From Anniella stebbinsi (taxonomy: Eukaryota; Chordata; Lepidosauria; Squamata; Anniellidae), in contig JARDYH010000007.1 in NCBI GenBank assembly GCA_029215795.1, positions 67,944,763-68,008,762 on the forward strand: DNA of 64,000 nucleotides, given 5' to 3'. Each line of letters opens with the position of its first letter. The first letter of the stretch is position 1. A program made the translations under genes and the position numbers. The notes beneath the pieces are model-generated. The model was not told the DNA's origin. It saw only the letters and a list, made by a program, of their open reading frames with translations, and searched no databases. Positions 45,401 through 46,720 of this stretch are shown one piece after another.

Positions 45401-45802
45401 GAGGTCTCTGCGGTGGAGCCTGGTGGCTCCGATGCTAGCAGGGTGGTGAATCTGCTCTGGGTTTCAGTCAGAACCAGCCAGGACTTTAAAGGAGCCCTCC
45501 AAGGTGGGGAAGCATTGCCTTTCTGCATTGCTGGTCCCAAAGCTGGGATGATGTATATTTCATGGCAGCCAGCCAACACATTGAACCTGTCCTTTTAATA
45601 AACGTTGCATCTTGTACCCGCTATTTCCAGGAACCCTTTGAACATCTGTCCCCCCTCTCTCTTTTTCCTACTAGAATCCAGCCTCACCTTCTCATCTTCA
45701 TTCACCAGTCAAGGATCCCTGCAACATTTGCCCTCTGAAGTCAGCTACAACAGCGCATCGCAGCCTGCCCCCAAAGCGAGCGCCGCACCAGCCAGGTCCT
45801 AG
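790..45802 (+). CDS. CATSPERG: CATSPERG, cation channel sperm-associated auxiliary subunit gamma (29 coding exons, whole locus)
   Basis: This gene encodes the gamma auxiliary subunit of CatSper, the calcium channel of the sperm flagellum. With the beta, delta and epsilon subunits it forms the extracellular canopy over the CATSPER1-4 pore. Exons were joined by eye at GT-AG sites; phases agree at all 28 junctions and give 1129 residues plus stop, against about 1159 in human. Visible parts are a hydrophobic leader (residues 1 to about 20), a long cysteine-containing ectodomain, one transmembrane helix (about 1046-1066, exon 28) and a serine-rich tail. Family signatures include [41 protein letters not shown] and FYPFFLIQD. 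Identity rests on recalled mammalian CATSPERG; no alignment was run. CATSPERB, D and E fit less well. Intron 25 carries a DIRS retrotransposon. No stop or frameshift is seen, so the gene looks functional. Confidence 0.93.
1118..1369. mobile_element. Palindromic TA-flanked MITE, copy 2 (3' arm truncated)
   Basis: Same family (CAGGGCTCCTG, TTTAACAGTT, TTTCAGCAG motifs). The right arm breaks off near ACACCTGCC, without the terminal repeat. In intron 1. Confidence 0.72.
1449..1578. repeat. 130-bp near-perfect palindrome
   Basis: Left arm ACCTGGGCCTTGTCTGCTGC to GAACTAGGC, loop of a few bases near 1511, right arm GCCTAGTTCTCAGT to CAAGGCCCAGGT. A GCAGACAGC unit is duplicated in the right arm. In intron 1; possibly the end or core of a larger transposon. 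Confidence 0.7.
1619..1790. repeat. TCCGATAA-rich repeat, possible hAT end
   Basis: Repeated and inverted TCCGATA/TATCGGA units, ending ATTCGATATACATCCCTA, whose complement TAGGGATGTATATCGAAT resembles a hAT terminal repeat. The left end is not resolved. Confidence 0.4.
2261..2314 (+). CDS. CATSPERG: CATSPERG exon 2
   Basis: A 54-nt exon, residues 72-89, phase 0 on both sides. A strong acceptor (tttctttacag) precedes CAT and the donor is CAG|gtaagg. It encodes [18 protein letters not shown], close to the family's N-terminal motif and carrying a possible N-glycosylation site (NLT). It is too short to stand out as an ORF. Confidence 0.92.
3008..3152 (+). CDS. CATSPERG: CATSPERG exon 3
   Basis: Residues 90 to about 138. 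The acceptor is cccttccag|GAC and the donor is CCAG|gtattt. A nearer GT after ACAG at 3144 gives the wrong phase for exon 4 and is rejected. The encoded [13 protein letters not shown] segment matches the family. Confidence 0.9.
3536..3662 (+). CDS. CATSPERG: CATSPERG exon 4
   Basis: Residues 138-180. The acceptor is caatctccag and the donor is AG|gtgagg. It carries the highly conserved WYTPMP motif followed by NGSVVM (possible N-glycosylation) and SNGLG. Two cysteines near the start (VVCKMC) probably form disulfides. Confidence 0.93.
3818..4082. mobile_element. Palindromic TA-flanked MITE, copy 3
   Basis: 265 bp, flanked by TA (3816-3817, 4083-4084), with ends GGGTGACCATATGG and CCATATGGTCACCC. 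The centre is shorter than in the other copies. In intron 4. Confidence 0.8.
4389..4458 (+). CDS. CATSPERG: CATSPERG exon 5
   Basis: A 70-nt exon, residues 180-203, encoding [20 protein letters not shown], which matches the family's VNINGF region. The acceptor is ttattcctag and the donor is AAG|gtgaaa, phase 0. Confidence 0.9.
5806..5961 (+). CDS. CATSPERG: CATSPERG exon 6
   Basis: Exactly 52 codons, residues 204-255, phase 0 at both ends. Contains [18 protein letters not shown] and an [11 protein letters not shown] segment, typical of a beta-propeller blade in this family. The acceptor gccaagtgtag has a weak pyrimidine tract; the donor is GAA|gtaagg. Confidence 0.93.
6313..6483 (+). repeat. 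L2-like LINE 3' end with AAT microsatellite
   Basis: Only the A/T-rich UTR, the hairpin ACCGCCCCGAGAGCTTCGG...GGGGCGGTATA and an (AAT)n tail (6437-6483) remain. In intron 6. Confidence 0.65.
6888..7110. mobile_element. DNA-transposon-like MITE with 5-bp duplication, copy 1
   Basis: Ends GCTCAATTCGGATGAC and the inverted form ending CGAATTGAGC. Flanked by CATAG on both sides (6883-6887, 7111-7115). Internal TTGACTATCGTGT units are repeated. In intron 6. Confidence 0.68.
7715..8095 (-). repeat. Interspersed repeat of a three-copy local family, copy 1
   Basis: The complement of this segment matches 23660-23995 and 27830-28165 over shared blocks such as GGAATGCCC, GGACCATGGTGACCTC, TAAGTCCC and GGCTGCGTCGTATAAC. 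Probably a non-autonomous DNA element. In intron 6. Confidence 0.6.
8203..8374 (+). CDS. CATSPERG: CATSPERG exon 7
   Basis: Residues 256-313. The start is about seven residues shorter than the human segment as I recall it, going directly from IEV to GIDSCW. It contains the nearly invariant [18 protein letters not shown] block. The acceptor is ttggttctag and the donor is TCCG|gtatgt. Confidence 0.95.
9099..9236 (+). CDS. CATSPERG: CATSPERG exon 8
   Basis: Residues 313-359. The acceptor is cattcctttag and the donor is AAAG|gtattc. Contains [15 protein letters not shown], equivalent to the family's PVYF-x-SNGSEYIMAL, with a potential N-glycosylation site (NDS). Confidence 0.93.
9819..9865 (+). 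CDS. CATSPERG: CATSPERG exon 9 (47-nt small exon)
   Basis: A very short exon, residues 359-374, encoding [16 protein letters not shown]. The acceptor is ctttatag and the donor is ACG|gtatgc. It is placed by phase and by the DG-x-V match to the family. Sequence after it is more diverged than elsewhere in the protein. Confidence 0.82.
11464..11566 (+). CDS. CATSPERG: CATSPERG exon 10
   Basis: Residues 375-409, beginning CNIVWALF (family CSIIW). Phase requires the AG at 11462-11463 (gctgcaaag|TGC), although a better-looking AG lies 8 nt upstream at 11454-11455. Using the upstream site would break frame. The donor is CGAG|gttagt. Confidence 0.85.
11828..12442 (+). mobile_element. Possible solo LTR of a Gypsy-like element
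   Basis: Begins near TGTTGTGATCAGGCC, contains a decayed acidic/serine-rich reading, an AATAAA (in GCTGAATAAAGC near 12366) followed by TCTTTATTGTCTCCCACA, and ends near CATGACA. This resembles Gypsy LTRs of lizards. I could not confirm a target duplication. In intron 10. Confidence 0.35.
12537..12587 (+). CDS. CATSPERG: CATSPERG exon 11 (51 nt)
   Basis: Residues 409-426, encoding [16 protein letters not shown], equivalent to the family's LELLYHIPEFIPE. The acceptor is ccatctgcag and the donor is AAGG|gtaaga. Symmetrical phase 1 exon, so it could be skipped in frame. Confidence 0.92.
12956..13163. mobile_element. Palindromic MITE, CCTCATCTACACC ends
   Basis: 208-bp inverted repeat, ends CCTCATCTACACCAAGCAGG and its complement, arms containing TATGAAAGCGGTAT. 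Related diverged sequence lies at about 2080-2185 (CTACACCAAGTAGGATATG). Confidence 0.65.
13530..13845. mobile_element. Palindromic TA-flanked MITE, copy 4
   Basis: 316 bp with the same perfect terminal motif GGGTGACCATATG. The left flank is TA and the right flank TG, probably a decayed TA. It ends about 65 bp before exon 12. Confidence 0.78.
13912..14041 (+). CDS. CATSPERG: CATSPERG exon 12
   Basis: Residues 426-469. Contains a [13 protein letters not shown] segment and [10 protein letters not shown], a propeller blade pattern shared with mammals (FIWGNFLLQ). The acceptor is ttcctttgcag and the donor is CAAAG|gtaaga. Confidence 0.93.
15406..15517 (+). CDS. CATSPERG: CATSPERG exon 13
   Basis: Residues 469-506. 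Contains [18 protein letters not shown] followed by AFVTDLEE, matching the family's YLADFPKELSIKY and VTETEE. The acceptor is ttctttacag and the donor is GAG|gtatgc, phase 0. Confidence 0.95.
16968..17235. repeat. Fold-back repeat built of TTTGTGCAAAATCGC units
   Basis: Three or more direct copies of GGGATTTGTGCGAAATCGCGG plus GGGAATATTTATGGGAAT on the left half, and inverted copies (AATATTCCCAGCTGCAATTT) on the right half. In intron 13, probably a decayed MITE with internal tandem growth. Confidence 0.6.
17508..17672 (+). CDS. CATSPERG: CATSPERG exon 14
   Basis: 55 codons, residues 507-561, phase 0 on both sides. Contains [16 protein letters not shown], equivalent to YQLFPSKGW in mammals. 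The acceptor is tccttctag and the donor is GAG|gtgggt. Confidence 0.94.
18402..18425. repeat. (GAG)n microsatellite
   Basis: Eight GAG units in intron 14. Confidence 0.9.
18485..18866 (+). repeat. L2-like LINE 3' end
   Basis: Encodes the tail of an RT ORF ([20 protein letters not shown], then [12 protein letters not shown]), followed by an A/T-rich UTR and the hairpin ACCGCCCAGAG...GGGCGGTATAG with an AAATA tail. The L2 clade is inferred from this C-terminal motif. In intron 14. Confidence 0.7.
19027..19145 (+). CDS. CATSPERG: CATSPERG exon 15
   Basis: Residues 562-601. Starts [20 protein letters not shown] (family LVYL...GQLVKRLVP). The acceptor is ttcctttcag and the donor is TTTCA|gtaagt. 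Confidence 0.95.
20027..20352. mobile_element. Palindromic TA-flanked MITE, copy 5
   Basis: 326 bp, flanked by TA (20025-20026, 20353-20354). In intron 15. The centre has a short extra repeat around 20185-20220. Confidence 0.78.
20865..21078 (+). CDS. CATSPERG: CATSPERG exon 16
   Basis: The longest exon, residues 601-672. It has [24 protein letters not shown] and the conserved [15 protein letters not shown] block that closes the propeller region. The acceptor is ctttgtccccag and the donor is CGA|gtgagg. Locally GC-rich compared with its neighbours. Confidence 0.96.
22163..22189. repeat. (ATC)n-type microsatellite, imperfect
   Basis: Runs of TCATCAT and TATCATCAT in intron 16. Confidence 0.8.
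22496..22679. mobile_element. TA-flanked element sharing only its ends with the palindromic MITEs
   Basis: 184 bp, flanked by TA on both sides, starts GGGTGACCA and ends TGGTCACCC like the MITE family, but the interior (TCCCAGGATTTCCC, AAAGCATGCTTTCCCC) is unrelated. A similar interior motif occurs near 2625-2700. Confidence 0.6.
23161..23223 (+). CDS. CATSPERG: CATSPERG exon 17 (63 nt)
   Basis: Twenty-one codons, residues 673-693, phase 0 at both ends. Encodes [20 protein letters not shown], one of the most conserved stretches of the family. The acceptor is gtctccctag and the donor is GCG|gtaaga. Confidence 0.97.
23535..23640 (+). repeat. Reptile interspersed repeat (AAGAAGAGCC-TGATGGATCAGACCAA family)
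   Basis: Contains GATGGATCAGACCAAGTGTC and CTCTGTTCACGCAGTGGCC, a widespread non-avian reptile repeat probably derived from a CR1/L2-type LINE. Other copies are at 59388-59590 (+) and 53835-53995 (-). Confidence 0.55.
23660..23995 (+). repeat. Interspersed repeat of a three-copy local family, copy 2
   Basis: Best preserved copy, with CCACCCGGGAATGCCCTCAG and GGAAGGACCATGGTGACCTC blocks. In intron 17, next to a fragment of another repeat at 23535. Confidence 0.6.
24219..24402 (+). CDS. CATSPERG: CATSPERG exon 18
   Basis: Residues 694-755. Contains [21 protein letters not shown] and [16 protein letters not shown]. This matches the family's FLASNWRSAGG...IFLDKG block, taken here as the start of an Ig-like section. 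The acceptor is actttccag and the donor is GCA|gtaagc. Confidence 0.95.
24455..24683 (-). repeat. tRNA-derived SINE (MIR-like)
   Basis: The complement of AACCCAGATCTCCTGAG...CCACTGCGCCACACTGG reads as an RNA polymerase III promoter (A box then B box GGTTCTAGTCCCC). The 3' end is A/T-rich. Core CCCTGTGAGGTAGTTTAGGC is shared with the copies at 51535, 56505 and 63600. Confidence 0.65.
24690..24975. repeat. MITE-like repeat with ACCATGG/TTATTTAAT motifs
   Basis: Starts near CACATAGTCAGACAGCCC and ends near GGTGATCGTGTGAACTG. The internal parts CACAATGGTGGCTTG and AGCCACAGTTGTGGCTTG are partly inverted. A shorter related piece is at 11690-11780 in intron 10. Confidence 0.4.
25153..25657. mobile_element. 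hAT-like palindromic MITE, copy 1 (505 bp)
   Basis: Long inverted repeats rich in GATCCGGATC-type motifs, ends TAGGGCTGTTCACAG and GCACAGCCTTA. Flanked by a perfect 8-bp duplication ATTTTAGC (25145-25152 and 25658-25665), the size made by hAT transposases. Apparent ORFs inside are by-products of the palindrome. In intron 18. Confidence 0.82.
26010..26165 (-). repeat. LINE 3' tail fragment
   Basis: Minus-strand A/T-rich tail of the L2-like type (TTATTTATTTACAATATTTATATACTG), without coding sequence. In intron 18. Confidence 0.4.
26879..27006 (+). CDS. CATSPERG: CATSPERG exon 19
   Basis: Residues 755-797. The middle ([20 protein letters not shown]) corresponds to the family's VVLADPGCIEASVKQE; the cysteine there in human is a tyrosine here. 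The acceptor is ttgcctgcag and the donor is CAG|gtaagg, phase 0. Confidence 0.92.
27830..28165 (+). repeat. Interspersed repeat of a three-copy local family, copy 3
   Basis: More diverged copy of 23660-23995 (AATAACCATAGTGACCTAGC, GGCTGCGTCATATAACCGAT). In intron 19. Confidence 0.55.
28746..28826 (+). CDS. CATSPERG: CATSPERG exon 20 (81 nt)
   Basis: 27 codons, residues 798-824, phase 0 on both sides. Encodes [20 protein letters not shown], matching the family's [20 protein letters not shown]. The acceptor (acaaaaaacag) has an A-rich tail but an upstream C-rich tract; the donor is AAG|gtaagg. Confidence 0.9.
29081..29137 (+). CDS. CATSPERG: CATSPERG exon 21 (57 nt)
   Basis: 19 codons, residues 825-843, phase 0. 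Encodes [15 protein letters not shown], equivalent to GLCFQETHAGARMQ in mammals. The acceptor is cttttcccag and the donor is CAG|gtaaag. Confidence 0.92.
29474..29495. repeat. C10-G12 junction
   Basis: Ten C followed at once by twelve G, a self-complementary tract in intron 21. The number of bases may be unreliable in assemblies. Confidence 0.8.
29831..30145. mobile_element. Palindromic TA-flanked MITE, copy 6
   Basis: 315 bp, flanked by TA (29829-29830, 30146-30147). Nearly identical to copy 1 (ends with AGATAAAATCCAGGTCAGGG), so these two form a subfamily. In intron 21. Confidence 0.82.
30325..30481 (+). CDS. CATSPERG: CATSPERG exon 22
   Basis: Residues 844-896. Contains [14 protein letters not shown], a KNYT glycosylation site, and [16 protein letters not shown], the strongest family signature in the protein. 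The acceptor is tgccccgtag and the donor is GACG|gtaaga. Confidence 0.97.
30595..31025 (-). repeat. LINE 3' fragment (L2-like)
   Basis: Minus strand. Contains the TTCCACAGGCCTGGGTGGCG block typical of these reptile LINE 3' coding ends, with an A-rich end at 30595-30660. In intron 22. Confidence 0.55.
31615..31678 (+). CDS. CATSPERG: CATSPERG exon 23 (64 nt)
   Basis: Residues 896-917, encoding [19 protein letters not shown], almost identical to mammals. The acceptor is cgtttgcag and the donor is GGAAG|gtaagg. Confidence 0.96.
32095..32375 (-). repeat. LINE fragment (L2-like)
   Basis: Minus strand, containing GGTCCCAAGTTGTTTAGGGC and AACAGCATAACCTTG blocks shared in part with 63500-63595 and 33915-33955. 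In intron 23. Confidence 0.5.
33470..33955 (-). repeat. L2-like LINE 3' end
   Basis: On the minus strand it encodes [20 protein letters not shown] and the same 3' hairpin (CCGCCCCATAGCC complement). In intron 23, about 100 bp before exon 24. Confidence 0.7.
34054..34152 (+). CDS. CATSPERG: CATSPERG exon 24
   Basis: Residues 917-950. Contains [11 protein letters not shown] (family YVLLVVGGGP) and APEDIMRYN. The acceptor is ttaatggcag and the donor is GGCAG|gtgacc, a less usual donor. Confidence 0.93.
34928..35451. mobile_element. hAT-like palindromic MITE, copy 2 (524 bp)
   Basis: Same family as 25153-25657, ends TAGGGCTGTGCACAG and TTCACAGCCCTA. Target duplication TTTTTTAT / GTTTTTAT (7 of 8 matching). 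In intron 24. Confidence 0.8.
36264..36356 (+). CDS. CATSPERG: CATSPERG exon 25
   Basis: Residues 950-981. Encodes [12 protein letters not shown] and [11 protein letters not shown], matching the family's SLIWTTRTKR...MSHESPGIEW. The acceptor is tctccatag and the donor is TTGC|gtaagt. The following intron is the one invaded by the DIRS element. Confidence 0.93.
36512..36994. mobile_element. DNA-transposon-like MITE with 5-bp duplication, copy 2
   Basis: Ends GCTGCATTCGGATGACAT and TGTCATCTGAATCAAGC. Flanks GTATG / CTATG agree at 4 of 5. It lies in intron 25, about 440 bp before the DIRS element. Confidence 0.6.
37145..37432 (-). repeat. L2-like LINE fragment, part left of the DIRS insertion
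   Basis: The minus strand shows the 3' part of a LINE with an A/T-rich end. It continues at 43276-43395 after the DIRS element, where the complement reads as the end of an RT ORF ([16 protein letters not shown]). Confidence 0.6.
37433..37592 (+). repeat. Left terminal region of DIRS element
   Basis: The first 23 bases or so (TTCTTCTTCGTGG...) are unique to this end and recur complemented in the internal region. Bases 37456-37592 are the inverted repeat shared with the right end, rich in CpG (GGCTCGCGCCGACGCCGAGC). Confidence 0.9.
37794..39929 (+). CDS. DIRS ORF1, gag-like protein (711 aa)
   Basis: The ATG at 37794 follows an A/T-rich leader. The N-terminus has paired cysteines (CTRC at about residue 11, CLIC, CSHC) that look like a zinc-binding motif, then a low-complexity serine/arginine-rich middle ([16 protein letters not shown]) strikingly rich in TCG codons. 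The C-terminal half holds the conserved capsid-like part with RRHAWLR and LPFDGEGLF, a pattern known from DIRS gag proteins and from the domesticated LAP2-alpha domain. It ends in a Q/R-rich basic tail, probably nucleic acid binding. No stop interrupts it. Function is inferred from position and these motifs. Confidence 0.85.
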   Translation: MAQTALFRRCTRCRAKIALNDGHSFCLICLGEAHVVDSCSHCMKFSKQTRRNRADRLRSLLWTRALSAVDQPRPSMATKGISGERHTLSSPAPPGSPQLRAAAPASITGLSTASSPPPAKRAKKSKSTKKSTATKPKNKSSTSSKSRSASLPASSSVKVVAMVHKSSSLPIAPSVPTHRSASIASTSQTSQRDAVSPTHSTSRRRTPSVASLLRTPSTLRMLSQQPLSPAHSLPSPAPMPVIIPSDTDRSMPMCQSSPSRQGEPRRRRRYHPSQSRSRSRSRSPSRDSRRSARAPYQFDPYTGRRIQSDQSPPPVPPRRTASLHRSSVQRRDSSTSTAVCTQHRTPSRSPRHRQPSQSFDDYPSDSSSAPSPRPSEPSPLDTVGFEDRASPTMEMGSFTDQMQRLAQSLNIECQQVAEESDDGIYDVMQAEPSPQLTLPMVKALLKTLKQSWEHPATVGPTPKRLDAIYKIREAQAPFLFHHPKPNSVVVEAAQGRSGKVHSAPTDKEGRKLDAYGRRIYASTSLGVKVTNYMALMARYQLFLWEKISSLTDYLPDDQRELARVFQAEAIRLSKQELTTARHLTDCVSKAMVGSVALRRHAWLRSAALPQETKNRIEDLPFDGEGLFNIDTDTTMDTLHKARMTAKKMGFQQPQQSYRSKKWYRPVPFQQRSQQDKSQRYQSATTQAYQPRKSVPRFNQRSKQQQSGKRRL
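39931..41206 (+). CDS. DIRS ORF2 5' part: reverse transcriptase and start of RNase H
   Basis: This frame (frame 1) follows the ORF1 stop by one base; no ATG precedes the RT domain in it, and it is also open upstream across the end of ORF1, so translation probably relies on frameshifting or reinitiation. RT motifs are [10 protein letters not shown] (about 40335-40364), LPFGLKSAP and YLDDW (40534-40548), the catalytic aspartates. RNase H begins with [10 protein letters not shown] (about 41029) and [11 protein letters not shown]. At about 41201-41208 homology leaves this frame and continues in frame 2, so the longer open frame (to 42819) is not one natural protein. Confidence 0.85.
41207..41821 (+). 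pseudogene. DIRS ORF2 3' part: end of RNase H and methyltransferase-like region, frame-shifted from RT
   Basis: Frame 2 carries [13 protein letters not shown], then the RNase H ending [12 protein letters not shown], then [38 protein letters not shown] and [11 protein letters not shown]. These are typical of the domain after RNase H in DIRS elements, described as related to phage adenine methyltransferases. It stops at 41821. The RT frame joins it only across a small deletion next to the SD of the RNase H active site (LSD..), so the ORF is broken here. Confidence 0.8.
41805..42819 (+). CDS. DIRS tyrosine recombinase (YR)
   Basis: This is frame 1, contiguous by accident with the RT frame. The domain starts around [20 protein letters not shown] and includes a core-binding SAM-like part. 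Catalytic residues visible are the Arg of TSARRVSE (about 42247-42264), HSTR (42640-42651) and the nucleophile Tyr of FVKHY (42748-42750). It ends with TGA at 42819. The frame is open well upstream over the methyltransferase-like region, matching the overlapping ORF layout of the family. It performs integration of the circular DNA intermediate. Confidence 0.88.
42880..42973 (+). repeat. DIRS internal complementary region (ICR)
   Basis: Bases 42880-42915 are the reverse complement of the left end (37433-37468). Bases 42913-42973 are the reverse complement of the right end (43215-43275). The two halves overlap by GAA (42913-42915), the complement of the TTC at each terminus. In DIRS elements this region templates joining of the two ends into a circle. 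Confidence 0.92.
43085..43275 (-). repeat. Right terminal region of DIRS element
   Basis: 43085-43221 is the inverted copy of the left repeat. The outermost 54 bases (to 43275) are unique to this end and recur in the ICR. Confidence 0.9.
43276..43395 (-). repeat. L2-like LINE fragment, part right of the DIRS insertion
   Basis: Continuation of the repeat at 37145-37432. The minus-strand reading [16 protein letters not shown] is the C-terminal motif also seen in the copies at 18485, 33470 and 54950. Confidence 0.6.
43668..43760 (+). CDS. CATSPERG: CATSPERG exon 26
   Basis: Residues 981-1012, directly after the 7.3-kb intron 25. Encodes [20 protein letters not shown] and VVKVSNR, matching WLCLENAPCYDNVP...VLVSNR. 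The acceptor is cccctcatag and the donor is AATAG|gtaacc. The phase match to exon 25 shows that the retrotransposon lies wholly within the intron. Confidence 0.94.
44130..44229 (+). CDS. CATSPERG: CATSPERG exon 27
   Basis: Residues 1012-1045. Encodes [20 protein letters not shown], the stem region just before the membrane (family [20 protein letters not shown]). The acceptor is tctcccacag and the donor is AAG|gtatca, phase 0. Confidence 0.95.
44256..44434 (+). repeat. CR1 LINE 3' end, unit 1 of 3
   Basis: Contains GAGGCCTTCAAAAGGCAGCTGG, GGTTGGACTCGATGGC and the CR1-type end CCATTCTGTGATTCTA. It starts 26 bp after exon 27. Confidence 0.8.
44435..44749 (+). repeat. CR1 LINE 3' end, unit 2 of 3
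   Basis: A 315-bp unit from AAGGACTTGAAAGG to CTGTGATTCT. Nearly the same as the next unit, in direct tandem. Confidence 0.82.
44750..45067 (+). repeat. CR1 LINE 3' end, unit 3 of 3
   Basis: Tandem duplicate of 44435-44749, differing by scattered substitutions and small indels. It ends ATTCTGTGATTCTGTGATGG, 70 bp before exon 28. Confidence 0.82.
45137..45263 (+). CDS. CATSPERG: CATSPERG exon 28 (transmembrane helix)
   Basis: Residues 1046-1088. Begins with [20 protein letters not shown], the single transmembrane helix, then a basic cytosolic stretch ([13 protein letters not shown]) fitting the positive-inside rule. The acceptor is ctgctccaag and the donor is ATCG|gtgagt. Confidence 0.93.
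45405..45515 (+). repeat. GGAGGCTGGTGGCTCCGATG repeat, copy 1
   Basis: In intron 28. Shares GGTGGCTCCGATG, GGGTTTCAGTCAGAAC and AAAGGAGC-CTCCAAGG with copies at 50400 and 61098. Family unidentified. Confidence 0.5.
45675..45802 (+). CDS. CATSPERG: CATSPERG exon 29 (C-terminal tail and stop)
   Basis: Residues 1088-1129 and TAG at 45800-45802. The tail is serine-rich with an alanine/proline end (SAAPARS) and is poorly conserved in the family. The acceptor is ttcctactag. Confidence 0.88.
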
Positions 45803-46720
45803 GTCTGGACACATTATCCTTCTATGGCTCTGCCTTCTCTGTCACTCAAGGGGCTCCCCTTTGCTTGCAATTTTCACGCCCAGAAGGTCTCCGGAATTAA
45901 CTAAGAAGCAGCCTGCTTGGACGTAACAGTTCACGGCAATGGAATGGCTCCTGGATCAAGTGGCTGAAACGCAGAGACCAACCACGTGACTTGCTTGTAG
46001 ATGCTCCCAGGAAACGCGCCCACAGGTATTTGTGTTTCATCAGATGATCTACGAGCAAGTTGTTGGAGTAGTCCACTCAGAAGAGGCATGTGAATGAGCT
46101 GTGAGAAATGTTCCAGAAGCCATCCCTTGTCTGTCAAATGACTAAGACCAACTGGGAGGAGATATCCAGAAACTCTCTCACCCTAGCAGCTAGCTTATAA
46201 AATGTAGTGGAAATGTCTTGTTTAACCACAACCAGGAGGACCCTAATGAAAATCTGCCTCCTTGTTTTCATGTGTTAATTTGCTGCTCACCACACCCTTT
46301 CAGTCAACCCAGGGCAATGCGTAACCTTCTCTAACAGCCTGTGAATTGCATTCCCTTGCTCTGATGCTTTCCCAGTTACTCTGTACCCCCTGATGCTGTG
46401 TAAACTGTCGTAGAGCGAAACCAGGCAGTCTTGAAAGGGTAACGGTTAAAAAAAAAGAAGCTGTTATACAGTAGAAGTGACAAGTATCCGATCCTGTATG
46501 TGATAACCCCCTCACCTGGTTTTGATTTAACAAATACCTGTGCAGAGGCAGTTTGTGAGTGGTGGAAATCTTTTGCATCTTATCTCTAGAACTTAATAAG
46601 GAGGATATTTATTTTTTTCAGTTTTCTTCTACCTCTTAATCCTTGCCTCTTCATTTTGTTATTAGTTTTTATCAGTTATTCCGGAACCCGACATTGTTAA
46701 TTAAAACATGTTGACTGCAA
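45803..46720 (+). other. CATSPERG: Probable 3' UTR of CATSPERG
   Basis: This follows the stop codon and has no recognised repeat, unlike most of the window. An ATTAAA at 46700-46705 is a possible polyadenylation signal. No stronger AATAAA is seen earlier. Transcript data would be needed to fix the end. Confidence 0.35.
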
